64,000 nucleotides of DNA from Actinomadura livida (GTDB lineage Bacteria; Actinomycetota; Actinomycetes; Streptosporangiales; Streptosporangiaceae): NCBI RefSeq assembly GCF_014648675.1, contig NZ_BMRO01000008.1, positions 1-64,000 on the forward strand. Reading direction: 5' to 3'. Shown here in pieces: positions 1 through 7,805 of this stretch. Made by a program: the position numbers and the translations under genes. The notes under the pieces are model-generated. The model had not been told where the DNA came from. It saw nothing but the letters and a program-made list of their open reading frames with translations, and made no database searches. Every line of letters begins with the position of its first letter. The first letter of the stretch is position 1.

Positions 1-998
1 GGCGCGCCGGCGAGCGGTGGCTGCGGGCGGGCGCGTCGGTGCCGCAGCAGCAGACCATCCGGGACTTCGCCAGGTCCCGGGCCAAGGCGCTCAAGGACAT
101 CGCTGCGGGCCTGCCGGTGCGGCGGCGGGCGGGGATGCCCGGTTCAAGAAGCGCGGTCTGGCCGATCCGACGCTGAATTACACCCGCCGCGGGTTCCGTC
201 TCAGGGACGGGCGGCTGCATCTGGCCGGGGGTATCGCGGTGAGGGTGGTGTGGTCGCGGGATCTGCCCGCCGGCCCGTCCTCGGTGCGGGTCTACCGCGA
301 TTCGCTCGGGCACTGGTACGCCTCCTTCGTCGTCGCGGCGCAGGTGCAACTGCTGCCGGCCACCGGGCGGGTGATCGGCGTGGACTGGGGTGTAAGTGAG
401 ATCGCGACCACCACCAGCGACGAGCACGACCTCGCCGCACTCCGGGCACGGGGAGAAGGCCGCTGCACGGATCGGCCGGTACCAGCGGCAGATGGCCCGG
501 CGCCGCGCTCCAAAGGGCAAGGCCCAGTCCAGGGGGTACCGGCGGGCGCAGAAGCGGGCGGCCAAGGCGCATAAGAAGGCCGCGCGGCAGCGGACCGACG
601 ACACCCGTAAATGGGCCAAGAAGGTCGCCCGCGACTTCGATGCGATCGCGGTCGAGGACTTCCGCCCCAAGTTCCTGGCCCGCTCCACGATGGCGCGCAA
701 GGCCGCCGACGCCGCGATCGGCGCCACCAAGCGGGCCCTGGTCGAGATGGGCCGCAAGCATGGCCGGGACGTCCGGCTGGTGGACCCGGCGTACACCACG
801 ATGGACTGCGGTGACTGCGGTGCGAGAGCCAAGCATCGCCTCCCGCTGTCCGAACGCACATACACCTGCACCGCGTGCGGAGTCTCCCGGCCCCGGGACA
901 AGAACTCCGCGCGTGTGATGCTGGTCCGGGCGGGTCTGGACCCGGACGGTGCCGATGGCGCAAGACCTCCCGCCCCGCCGGGGCGGAAGGCTGCCTGA
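1..998 (+). pseudogene. tnpB: tnpB RNA-guided nuclease, 5'-truncated by window edge, two compensating frameshifts
   Basis: TnpB is the omega-RNA-guided nuclease of IS200/IS605 elements. Three reading segments together give one TnpB. Positions 3-139 are in frame 3 (QQQTIRDFARSRAKALKDI). Positions 140 to about 431 are in frame 2 (RFKKRGL to GVDWGVSEIATTTSDEHD). About 432-998 are in frame 3 (GHGEKAAARIGRYQRQ to the TGA). One C appears missing near 140 and one base is extra near 431-434, so the two shifts cancel. The RuvC acidic residues are present (GVDWG, AVEDF, PRDKNSARV), as is the zinc ribbon (CGDCG and CTACG). Without repair no full-length nuclease is made. Either the copy is dead or both indels are sequencing errors in GC runs. 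Confidence 0.8.
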
Positions 999-1073
999 GC
1001 CGTGAATCCCCGCCTTTCTCATGGCGGGAGGGGACATCGAGAATCCCCTCCCTTCAGAGAGGGGAGCAGTCAA
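985..1073 (+). ncRNA. candidate omega-RNA (reRNA) 3' scaffold overlapping the tnpB end
   Basis: TnpB guide RNAs derive from the 3' end of tnpB and the right end, with the guide starting just beyond the element. Two stem-loops follow the stop: CCCGCC/GGCGGG at about 1008-1028 and CCCCTC/GAGGGG at 1044-1065, then GCAGTCAA. If functional, the guide would start at 1074, immediately upstream of the 1150-2373 gene. Only the hairpins and their position are seen; expression is inferred. Confidence 0.4.
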
Positions 1074-1149
1074 ATCTTGTTCGCCATCCCGCTGGCGCTC
1101 CGGACGCGGAACGTGAATGTTGGGAACCCCCTGCCGAGGAGAATCCAGG

Positions 1150-2373
1150 GTGATCATGAACATCGCCTTCCCCGTGTGCGGCGTCATGCTCACGATCGTC
1201 TTCCTCTACAAGCTGCGCTACCTGCGGCAACGCTGGAGCAGCGCCCGGGTGTGGGCACTGTGCGCCACCGTCTTCTGCTTCGCCGTCACCATGTGGTCCG
1301 CATTTCCGGCCAGCGTTAAGGTCATTAATCGCGCCACCGGAATTCCGAACGTCGCGGAACTGGTGGCCGCGGTCGGCCTGGCGGCGCTCGGCGGGCTGTT
1401 CCTCGTCCTGGCGCTGCTGTGGCGCTACTCGACGGCGCGGGCGTGGCCGCGGATCCGCTGGGTGATCCCGGCCTATTCCCTCGTGATCGCCAGCATGGTC
1501 GTGCTGTTCGCGTTGTCGGACGTGCCGGAGGAGCGGCCCGTCGACTTCACGTTCCACTACGCCGGGCAGCCGACCATCGCCGCGATGTACACGATCTACT
1601 ACGCGGCGACGGTCACCGGGTCGACGATCCTGACCCGCTGGTGCCTCACCTGGGCGCGGCAGCCCGACTACGCCGACCTGCCCTACCTGCGCCGGGGCCT
1701 GCGGCTCTACGGCGGCGCCAGCCTCGTCCTGGTCGTCTACGCGCTGCTCCGCCTGCTGACGATGGCCGCGAACTGGCTGGGCTCGTCCGCACTGGACCCG
1801 ATGGGCAACCTGGTGCCGGTCATCGCGTCGCTCACCGGCTGCTTCCTGCTGACCGCCGCCCTGGTGATCCCCGTCTGGGGGCCGCGCTGGTCCGCCGCCC
1901 GCCGCGCCCTCGGCCTGTGGTCGGCGTACTGGACGCTGCGGCCGCTGCACCGCGACCTGCGCGACGTCAACCCGAACGCCGTGTTCGTCGCGCCCGGCAG
2001 GCGGCTGGACGTCCAGCACCGGATCCGCCGGACGCTGATCGAGCTGAGCGACTGGCGGTGGACGCTGAGCCCGCTGTTCGACCCCGCCGTCCAGGAGGAC
2101 GCCTGCCGGCTGGGCGAGCGCCACGGGCTCGCCGGGGAGCGCCTCACCACCACGGTCGAGGCCGCCCAGATCAAGGCCGCCCTGCACGCCTGGCGGGACG
2201 GCGTCCGCGCCGGCGACGCCACCGCCGCCGACCGGTACGGCGACGAGCGCGACGGCACCGACCTGCACTGCGAGCTCGCCTGGTGGCGCGAGGTGGCCGC
2301 CGCCTACCGGTCCGCCGCGGTGGCCGGGGTGCTCGCGCGGACCCGCCGGCCGGCCACCGCCCCTCCCTCCTGA
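1150..2373 (+). CDS. MAB_1171c-family putative transporter (polytopic membrane protein)
   Basis: About 407 residues. The N-terminal 230 or so residues hold roughly seven hydrophobic helices (MNIAFPVCGVMLTIVFLYKL; LVAAVGLAALGGLFLVLALL; VIPAYSLVIASMVVLFAL; and others). A soluble C-terminal domain carries the family hallmark WTLRPLHRDLRDVNPNAVF. The start is GTG 1150 or ATG 1156, both behind GAGGAG at 1137-1142; an upstream in-frame ATG at 1117 has no RBS. These proteins usually follow an XRE or ImmA/IrrE-type gene in actinomycetes. Here the IS element sits directly upstream, so the usual partner may have been displaced. Transport substrate is unknown. Confidence 0.7.
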   Translation: MIMNIAFPVCGVMLTIVFLYKLRYLRQRWSSARVWALCATVFCFAVTMWSAFPASVKVINRATGIPNVAELVAAVGLAALGGLFLVLALLWRYSTARAWPRIRWVIPAYSLVIASMVVLFALSDVPEERPVDFTFHYAGQPTIAAMYTIYYAATVTGSTILTRWCLTWARQPDYADLPYLRRGLRLYGGASLVLVVYALLRLLTMAANWLGSSALDPMGNLVPVIASLTGCFLLTAALVIPVWGPRWSAARRALGLWSAYWTLRPLHRDLRDVNPNAVFVAPGRRLDVQHRIRRTLIELSDWRWTLSPLFDPAVQEDACRLGERHGLAGERLTTTVEAAQIKAALHAWRDGVRAGDATAADRYGDERDGTDLHCELAWWREVAAAYRSAAVAGVLARTRRPATAPPS

Positions 2374-2476
2374 CGCACCACGGGCGGAGGCCGATCACCC
2401 CACGTCAACGCCCCTGCGTGCATGGAATGTCCTGAATAGGGCATATGGCCGCCCGTCCGGTGCGGAGAGGAGCGAC

Positions 2477-2677
2477 ATGAGGCTGCTGGGACGTTTCAGA
2501 CGGCGGGGGACGAGGCACGCCGTGAAGCCGGCGCGGACGGGACGCCGCGTGCCGACCTTCCGGGAGATGCACGCCCGGATGCGGACCGAGCGCGCCGAGG
2601 CGGATCTCATGGCGACCGAGGCGCGCATCCACCAGGAGGCGGAACGCTACCGCCGCGGTATGCACCGTGCCGGCTGA
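2477..2677 (+). CDS. small basic hypothetical protein
   Basis: A 66-residue protein rich in Arg and Glu, starting MRLLGRFRRRGTRHAV and ending in a probable amphipathic helix (MATEARIHQEAERYRRGM). A strong Shine-Dalgarno (GGAGAGGAG) precedes the ATG by 4-5 nt. The next gene starts 43 nt downstream on the same strand, so the two may be cotranscribed. I do not recognise a family; no signal peptide or membrane segment is visible. Confidence 0.6.
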   Translation: MRLLGRFRRRGTRHAVKPARTGRRVPTFREMHARMRTERAEADLMATEARIHQEAERYRRGMHRAG

Positions 2678-2719
2678 CGGCGAGCGGCGGCACCGCCCGG
2701 AGATCCGGAGGAGGACCCG

Positions 2720-2914
2720 ATGGGGCTGTTCGACAAGCTGAAGAACAGGACGCAGCGCGGCAAGGGGCGCGCCAAGGAGGCCGCGGGGCGCGAGTCGCGC
2801 GATCCGTACCTGGAGGCCGAGGGCCGCAAGGACCGCATGGCCGGCGGCGCCAAGCAGGTCGGCGAGAAGGCCAAGGACGCGGTCCGCGAGGTTCGGCGCT
2901 CCGGCAGGCGGTGA
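2720..2914 (+). CDS. CsbD-like general stress protein
   Basis: A 64-residue hydrophilic, lysine-rich helical protein. It has the CsbD-type pattern of repeated amphipathic segments: KGRAKEAAGRESRD, EAEGRKDRMAGGAKQVGEKA and KDAVREVRR. CsbD family members are abundant cytosolic proteins induced by general stress in Bacillus and actinomycetes; the molecular role is unclear. The start ATG follows GAGGAGG by 5 nt, and a strong hairpin lies 35 nt after the stop. Length fits the family. Confidence 0.8.
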   Translation: MGLFDKLKNRTQRGKGRAKEAAGRESRDPYLEAEGRKDRMAGGAKQVGEKAKDAVREVRRSGRR

Positions 2915-2948
2915 CGGATCCCGCTCCTGGGATCCGATTGGGGCTTGG

Positions 2949-2985
2949 CCCGGAGAAGCGGTCGGAAAGTGGCCGCTTCTCCGGG
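2949..2985 (+). terminator. intrinsic-terminator-like hairpin
   Basis: Arms at 2949-2961 and 2973-2985 pair over 13 bp without mismatch, with an 11-nt loop. It follows the CsbD-like gene and precedes the next RBS, so it probably ends the 2477-2914 transcript. No long T tract follows, as is common in high-GC actinomycetes. Confidence 0.7.
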
Positions 2986-3029
2986 CATCGTTGGTTCCGG
3001 CCTGATCACGAGGAACCAGGGAGCCGACC

Positions 3030-4124
3030 ATGCCCGTCCTGGACGACCGGGCGCTCAACCGCGCCGCGCTCGCCCGGCAACTGCTGCTCGACCGTTCGGA
3101 CCTGCCGGCGTCCGACGCCGTCGCGCACCTCTGCGGCCTGCAGGCGCAGGAGCCGCAGGAGCCGTTCGTCGGGCTCTGGTCACGGCTCCGCGCGTTCGAC
3201 CCGGCGGAGCTGTCGGACCTGCTGACCGGGCGGCGCGTCGTGCGCACGCACCTCATGCGCCGCACCGTCCACCTCGTCACCGCCGACGACGTCCTCGCGT
3301 GGCGGGCGCGGCACACCGCCATGCTGCGCCAGAAGGCACTCGGGGTCTACCGCCGCGACCTCGACGGCGTCGACCTCGACGAACTCGCCGCGGCGGGCCT
3401 GGCGGTGCTGGGCGACGGCCGCCCCCGCACGATGGCCGAGATGGTCGACGCGGTCGCCGGGCGCTGGCCGGACGTGCCGCGCCGGGCCCTGGGGGAGATG
3501 CTCGTCTCCGCGCTCCCCACGGCGCAGGCGCCGCCGCGCGGGGTGTGGCGGGAGAAGGCGGGGGTCCGCAACGTCCTGCTGACGTCCTGGCTCGGCCGGG
3601 AGATCGACCCGCTGCCCGAGGACGACACGGACCCGGTCGGCCAGGCGATGGTGCGGCGCTACCTCGCCGCGTACGGCCCCGCCACCACGGCCGACCTGCG
3701 CGCCTGGTGCGGGCTCGCCGGGCTGCGGGCCGCGGTCGCCGCCGTGCGCGGGGAACTGGTCGCCTTCCGGGACGAGCGGGGCCGCGAGCTGCTCGACCTC
3801 CCCGGCGCCCCGCGCCCCGACCCGGACACGCCCGCCCCCGTACGGTTCCTCCCCGCGTTCGACAACGCGATCCTCGGCTACAACGACCGCAGCCGCATCA
3901 TCGACGACGCCCATCGCGGGATCTCCGTCGCCGGTGAACGCGCCGTCCTGGTCGACGGCCGGGTCTGCGCCACCTGGACCGTCGAAGCGGACACCGTCGT
4001 GGTCAGCCCCCTGAACCGCATCGCCAAGACCGACCGGCACGCCGTCGAGGAGGAGGGTGCCCGGCTGGCCTCCCTCCTCACCGGCGGGGACCGGGTGGAG
4101 ATCATCAAGTCGCCGGAGCGGTAA
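3030..4124 (+). CDS. AlkZ-like winged-helix DNA glycosylase family protein (HTH_42/DUF1006)
   Basis: 364 residues, the usual length for this family. AlkZ-type proteins are built of tandem winged helices and remove alkylated bases or unhook interstrand crosslinks; several members give self-resistance to genotoxic natural products. The family QxQ catalytic motif is visible as Q38-A-Q40 within CGLQAQEPQ. Downstream are the family patterns VVRTHLMRRTVHLV and FLPAFDNAILGYNDRSRI. ATG 3030 lies behind AGGAACCAGGGAG. It is transcribed alone between a terminator and a divergent-looking leader. A housekeeping repair role is as likely as self-resistance, since no matching biosynthetic cluster is next to it. 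Confidence 0.8.
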   Translation: MPVLDDRALNRAALARQLLLDRSDLPASDAVAHLCGLQAQEPQEPFVGLWSRLRAFDPAELSDLLTGRRVVRTHLMRRTVHLVTADDVLAWRARHTAMLRQKALGVYRRDLDGVDLDELAAAGLAVLGDGRPRTMAEMVDAVAGRWPDVPRRALGEMLVSALPTAQAPPRGVWREKAGVRNVLLTSWLGREIDPLPEDDTDPVGQAMVRRYLAAYGPATTADLRAWCGLAGLRAAVAAVRGELVAFRDERGRELLDLPGAPRPDPDTPAPVRFLPAFDNAILGYNDRSRIIDDAHRGISVAGERAVLVDGRVCATWTVEADTVVVSPLNRIAKTDRHAVEEEGARLASLLTGGDRVEIIKSPER

Positions 4125-4195
4125 CCCGTTCATGGTCATCGAGCGTCACATCTGAGAAACGAGCTTCACCGCAAAGCCCCGCAGGGAAGGCGTTC

Positions 4196-5635
4196 ATGAC
4201 CAGATCTAGAAAGATCATGGGAGTGGTGGCGGCGGCCGCGCTCATCGTGCCGGTGCCAGCCGGGACGGCCGGCGCGGCCGCGGACTGCGACCTCGCGGCG
4301 GCGGTGGGCGACCCCGCCGCGACCGTGGACGGGAAGGCCGGCGCCGGTGCGGTCCACGTCCGGTGCGGCGACCGGTGGCTGACCCTGACGCAGGGCGCCG
4401 CCGGCATCGGCGACGAGCCCGAGGCGGGCGACTCGTTCGGCGCGGCGGTCGCCGTGGCCGACGTCAACGGGAACGGCGCCAAGGACCTGATCGTCGGCGT
4501 GCCGGGAGAGAACGCGGGCGGCGGCCTGGCGCACGTGGTCTTCGATCCGGGCCGGGACGCGCGGCCCGCGCCGCTCACGCTGGGCCAGGGCGCCGGCGGA
4601 GCGGGCGACAGGACCGAGGCGGGCGACGGCTTCGGCACGGCCGTGAGCGGGATGCGCGGCACGGTGCTCGTCGGCGCCCCCGGCGAGGACCTGGGAGACG
4701 GCGAGAGCAAGACCGACGCGGGCCTCGTCCACGTCCTGGGGGTCTACGGCGGCGAGGTCGAGGGCGTCACGCTGCTGCACCAGGACGTCCAGGACTTCGC
4801 CGGCACCGTCGAGGCGGGCGACCGGTTCGGCGCGTCGCTGGCGGGCGGCGACTTCGACAAGCCGACCGCGGTGATCGGGGTGCCCGGCGAGGACGTCGGC
4901 ACCAAGAAGGACGCCGGGATGGTCCACATCGTCGAGGACCCGCAGGTCGCGATCGAGTCGGCCGGGATCGGCCAGGACTCCGCCGGCATCAGCGGCGCGT
5001 CCGAGGCGGGCGACCGGTTCGGCGCGAGCGTCTCCGCCGCCTGGCACCCGGCCCTGCCGATGCGCGTGGCGGTCGGGGTGCCCGGCGAGGACATCGGCGA
5101 CGCGTCCGACGCCGGGATGGTGACCGTCCTCGGCTACGACGGCAGGCAGGTCAGCGAGGTGCTGGCCGTGCACCAGGGCGTCGCCGGGGTTCCGGGGGCC
5201 AACGAGTCCGGCGACGGGTTCGGCACCAGCGTGGCCGCCGGCGTCGTCGAGTCGGCCTCGGCGCCCCCGGAGGTGTCGGTGGCGATCGGCTCGCCCGGCG
5301 AGGACGTGGGCGGCCTGGCCGACGCGGGCCGGGTGCACGGGGCGCAGGTCGGGTCCGCCCCGCGGGTGGACGGCACCGTCAGCCAGGGGACCGACGGGTT
5401 CGGCGGCGAGCCGCTGGCCGGAGCGCGGTTCGGCGCCGCGGTGGCGTTCGGGCCCGGCGCCGCGGGCATCGTGGCCGGCGCTCCCGGGCACGACGGCAAG
5501 GGCGCCGCGCACGCGACGCCCTGGCGGGCGCTGTTCGGCACGCCGGTGGTGGCGGACAACTGGTTCGCCGGCCAGGACGGCGTGCCCACGGGCAGCCGGT
5601 TCGGCGCGAGCGTGGCCGGGAACACGGCCGGGTGA
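4196..5635 (+). CDS. secreted FG-GAP/integrin-alpha-like repeat protein
   Basis: 479 residues with a Sec signal peptide (basic MTRSRK, hydrophobic core, AGTAGAAA cleavage region). The mature part is a chain of six to seven blades of about 60-70 residues. Each contains EAGDxFGxxV and a following hydrophobic strand ending VGVPGEDVG or close variants (IVGVPGENAG, LVGAPGEDLG, VIGVPGEDVG, AVGVPGEDIG, AIGSPGEDVG). This is the FG-GAP pattern of beta-propellers, with DVNGNGAKD as a likely calcium-binding loop. It should be extracellular; binding partner or enzymatic role is unknown. GGAAGG precedes ATG 4196. Confidence 0.8.
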   Translation: MTRSRKIMGVVAAAALIVPVPAGTAGAAADCDLAAAVGDPAATVDGKAGAGAVHVRCGDRWLTLTQGAAGIGDEPEAGDSFGAAVAVADVNGNGAKDLIVGVPGENAGGGLAHVVFDPGRDARPAPLTLGQGAGGAGDRTEAGDGFGTAVSGMRGTVLVGAPGEDLGDGESKTDAGLVHVLGVYGGEVEGVTLLHQDVQDFAGTVEAGDRFGASLAGGDFDKPTAVIGVPGEDVGTKKDAGMVHIVEDPQVAIESAGIGQDSAGISGASEAGDRFGASVSAAWHPALPMRVAVGVPGEDIGDASDAGMVTVLGYDGRQVSEVLAVHQGVAGVPGANESGDGFGTSVAAGVVESASAPPEVSVAIGSPGEDVGGLADAGRVHGAQVGSAPRVDGTVSQGTDGFGGEPLAGARFGAAVAFGPGAAGIVAGAPGHDGKGAAHATPWRALFGTPVVADNWFAGQDGVPTGSRFGASVAGNTAG

Positions 5636-5659
5636 CCCCGGCCTGATCCGCGATCGAGG

Positions 5660-5690
5660 ACGGACCGCCGCCCCACGGGCGGCGGTCCGT
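5660..5690 (+). terminator. strong rho-independent-like hairpin
   Basis: Arms 5660-5672 and 5678-5690 pair perfectly over 13 bp, with a 5-nt gap between them. It follows the FG-GAP gene stop by 24 nt and ends in GTTCCCG. It separates that gene from the lipid/steroid-type block. Confidence 0.75.
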
Positions 5691-5753
5691 TCCCGTCCGC
5701 GGCCGGATCTCCGCGAGATCGCTATTGCCGCGGTACGTGGCCAACTCTAGGGT

Positions 5754-5765
5754 GGACAGGTGTCC
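5754..5765. promoter_or_regulatory. GGACA-GG-TGTCC operator-like palindrome, copy 1
   Basis: The 12-mer GGACAGGTGTCC has inverted half-sites GGACA/TGTCC around 2 bp. The identical 12-mer recurs at 7787-7798 in front of the crotonase gene. It lies 80 nt upstream of ATG 5845. Twice-identical palindromes in two promoters of one block suggest a shared repressor, perhaps TetR-type, encoded elsewhere. Confidence 0.55.
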
Positions 5766-5844
5766 AGTCAGGTGCACAGCCTCCGTGCGGCACCGCCCCG
5801 GCCCGCGCGCCCCACCCGTCCAGGAGCACCCGTCCAGGAGAACC

Positions 5845-6930
5845 ATGGCCATCCGCGTCCTCCACGTGGCGACCGGCAACGTCGGCCGCATCGCCCTGTC
5901 CCAGCTGATCGAGGATCCCCGCTTCGACCTGGCCGGGCTCGTCGTGTCGAACCCCGACAAGATCGGCCGGGACGCCGGTGAGCTCGCGGGCCTCGACGTG
6001 GTCACGGGCGTGCAGGCCACCGGCGACCTGGAGGCGGCGCTGGCCGCGCGGCCCGAGTGCACGGTGTACTGCGCCCTCGGCGAGATCCGGCTCACCAAGG
6101 CCCTCGGCGACATCCGGACGATCCTCGCCTCGGGCAGCAACGTCGTCGCCTCCTCACCGGTCCCCCTGATCTACCCGTGGGGCGTCCTGCCGGACGGCAT
6201 GATCGACCCGGTCGAGGACGCCTGCCGGGCCGGCGGCACGAGCCTCTTCGTCACCGGGGTGGACCCAGGGTGGGCCAACGACCTGCTGCCCTTCGCGATC
6301 GCGAGCACCTGCCAGCGGGTGGAGCAGGTGCGCTGCCTGGAGATCGCCGACTACGCGAGCTACGACGGCAGCCCGGTCATCCTCGACTTCATGGGCTTCG
6401 GCCGGCCGGTGGGGGACCTGCCGAAGATGTTCCGGCCGGGCATGCTGGCGGCGTCCTGGGGCGTCAGCCTCCGGATGCTGGCCCGCGGCTTCGGCTTCGA
6501 GCTGGACGAGATCACCGAGTGGTTCGAGCAGGAGCCGGCGCCGGAGGCGTTCGACGTCGCCGCCGGGCACATCCCCGCGGGCGGGGTGGCGGCCGTGCGG
6601 TTCCAGATCCGCGGCGTCGTCGGCGGCAAGGAGGTCCTCGTCATCGACCACACGAACCGGCTCCGCGGCGACCTGCGCCCCGACTGGCCGCAGCCCGCGC
6701 AGGACGGCGGCTCCTACCGCGTCGAGATCGACGGCGAGCCCTCGTACCGCGTGGACGTCTGCCCGTCCAGCGCCCGCGGCGACCACAACTACTCCGCGAT
6801 CGCCTCGGGCGCCGGGCGGATCGTCAACGCGATCCCCGACGTCGTCGCGGCGCCGCCGGGGCTCCGGACCCCGCTCGACCTGCCGTTCAACACCGCCCGC
6901 GGCGTCTTCGCGACGACCCTGCCCCGCTGA
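5845..6930 (+). CDS. NAD(P)-dependent amine-dehydrogenase/DapB-like oxidoreductase
   Basis: 361 residues. The N terminus is a Rossmann motif, VLHVATGNVGRIALSQL, as in dihydrodipicolinate-reductase-like proteins and 2,4-diaminopentanoate dehydrogenase relatives. Actinobacterial members of this family are common near acyl-CoA and steroid degradation genes, with unknown substrate. The start ATG 5845 follows AGGAG at 5836-5840; an upstream in-frame extension to 5725 is low-complexity and runs through the palindrome, so I rejected it. The SDR gene follows after 63 nt. Reaction not assigned; cytosolic. Confidence 0.75.
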   Translation: MAIRVLHVATGNVGRIALSQLIEDPRFDLAGLVVSNPDKIGRDAGELAGLDVVTGVQATGDLEAALAARPECTVYCALGEIRLTKALGDIRTILASGSNVVASSPVPLIYPWGVLPDGMIDPVEDACRAGGTSLFVTGVDPGWANDLLPFAIASTCQRVEQVRCLEIADYASYDGSPVILDFMGFGRPVGDLPKMFRPGMLAASWGVSLRMLARGFGFELDEITEWFEQEPAPEAFDVAAGHIPAGGVAAVRFQIRGVVGGKEVLVIDHTNRLRGDLRPDWPQPAQDGGSYRVEIDGEPSYRVDVCPSSARGDHNYSAIASGAGRIVNAIPDVVAAPPGLRTPLDLPFNTARGVFATTLPR

Positions 6931-6993
6931 CCGCCCCGCTGAAAACGCCTGACCGCTGATACCGAGCCGCTGAAAACGAGGAGGACCGGAACG

Positions 6994-7731
6994 ATGGGAC
7001 GTGTGGCCGGGAAGGTCGCCCTGATCAGCGGCGGCGCACGGGGCATCGGAGCGGCCGCCGCCCGCGCGCTCGCCGCCGAGGGCGCCGAGGTCGTGATCGG
7101 CGACATCCTCGACGAGGAGGGCGCGGCCGTCGCGGACGAGCTGGGCGCCGCCGCCCGCTACGTGCACCTGGACGTGACCCGCGCCGAGGACTGGACGGCC
7201 GCCGTCGAGACCGCCGTCCGCGAGTTCGGCCGCCTCAACGTGCTCTTCAACAACGCCGGGATCGTCAACGGCGGCGCCATCGGCCGCTTCAAGGAGGCGA
7301 AGTGGCGGGAGATCATCGACGTCAACCTCACCGGTCCCTTCCTCGGCATCCGCGCGTCCGCCGACGCGCTGATCGCGGCCGGCGGCGGCTCGATCATCAA
7401 CAACTCCTCCATCGAGGGGCTGCGCGGCACCTCCGGCGTGCACGGCTACGTGGCCTCGAAGTGGGGCCTGCGCGGCCTGACCAAGTCGGTCGCCATCGAG
7501 CTGGCCCCGCACGGCGTCCGGGTGAACTCGTTGCACCCCGGCCTGATCCGGACACCGATCACCGAGGGCATCCCCGACGACATGATCCCGATCCCGCTGG
7601 GCCGTCCCGGGCAGCCGGAGGAGGTCGCCGCGTTCGTGGTCTTCCTGGCCAGCGACGAGTCCTCGTACGCCACCGGGACCGAGTTCACGATGGACGGCGG
7701 AGCCGTCAACCAGATCCCGCACAAGGGCTGA
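6994..7731 (+). CDS. SDR family oxidoreductase, FabG3 / 3alpha(20beta)-hydroxysteroid dehydrogenase-like
   Basis: 245 residues, classical SDR. The cofactor motif is SGGARGIGA, followed by NNAG, the catalytic Ser in IINNSSIEG, and Y-V-A-S-K. Patterns such as VALISGGARG, GDILDEEG, ARYVHLDVT and VNSLHPGLIRTPIT closely match M. tuberculosis FabG3 (Rv2002), a 3alpha,20beta-hydroxysteroid dehydrogenase (from memory of that sequence). An NAD(H)-dependent steroid or other secondary-alcohol oxidoreductase is expected. GAGGAGG precedes ATG 6994. The neighbouring KstR-like box and CYP142-like P450 support a steroid role. Confidence 0.8.
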   Translation: MGRVAGKVALISGGARGIGAAAARALAAEGAEVVIGDILDEEGAAVADELGAAARYVHLDVTRAEDWTAAVETAVREFGRLNVLFNNAGIVNGGAIGRFKEAKWREIIDVNLTGPFLGIRASADALIAAGGGSIINNSSIEGLRGTSGVHGYVASKWGLRGLTKSVAIELAPHGVRVNSLHPGLIRTPITEGIPDDMIPIPLGRPGQPEEVAAFVVFLASDESSYATGTEFTMDGGAVNQIPHKG

Positions 7732-7751
7732 CCGGCGCACCTTCCGCGTTG

Positions 7752-7767
7752 GTAGAACCTGTTCTAC
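7752..7767. promoter_or_regulatory. KstR-like operator (TNNAACNNGTTNNA)
   Basis: GTAGAAC-CT-GTTCTAC is a perfect inverted repeat and satisfies the KstR consensus TNNAACNNGTTNNA. KstR is the TetR-family repressor of upper cholesterol catabolism in mycobacteria and rhodococci. The box sits about 40 nt upstream of the crotonase start, in front of the crotonase and CYP142-like P450 genes. No kstR gene is in the window. Confidence 0.65.
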
Positions 7768-7786
7768 TATTGCCGGAACGCTGACT

Positions 7787-7798
7787 GGACAGGTGTCC
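7787..7798. promoter_or_regulatory. GGACA-GG-TGTCC operator-like palindrome, copy 2
   Basis: Identical to the 12-mer at 5754-5765. It abuts the Shine-Dalgarno of the crotonase gene, so binding here would block transcription or translation initiation. With the KstR-like box 20 nt upstream, this promoter has two palindromes and may be doubly controlled. Confidence 0.55.
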
Positions 7799-7805
7799 GG
7801 AGGGA

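Larger units (their letters stand above)
1..1073 (+). mobile_element. IS200/IS605-type element (IS1341-like, tnpB only), right part
   Basis: The window opens inside a TnpB-type element. The visible part is a decayed tnpB followed by two hairpins, the second ending in TCAA at 1070-1073, as is typical for right ends of actinomycete IS605-group elements. No tnpA is visible, and the left end lies outside the window. The right boundary at 1073 is inferred from the hairpin and TCAA, not from a comparison with an empty site. Confidence 0.7.

Noticed and set aside
1054..2268. Minus-strand reading opposite the MAB_1171c-type gene
   Set aside because: Composition is Gly/Arg/Asp-rich shadow sequence; the plus-strand gene has membrane helices and a family motif.
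5725..5844. N-terminal extension of the DapB-like oxidoreductase
   Set aside because: Low-complexity Arg/Pro-rich reading through the palindrome; ATG 5845 has a good RBS and starts with the Rossmann strand.
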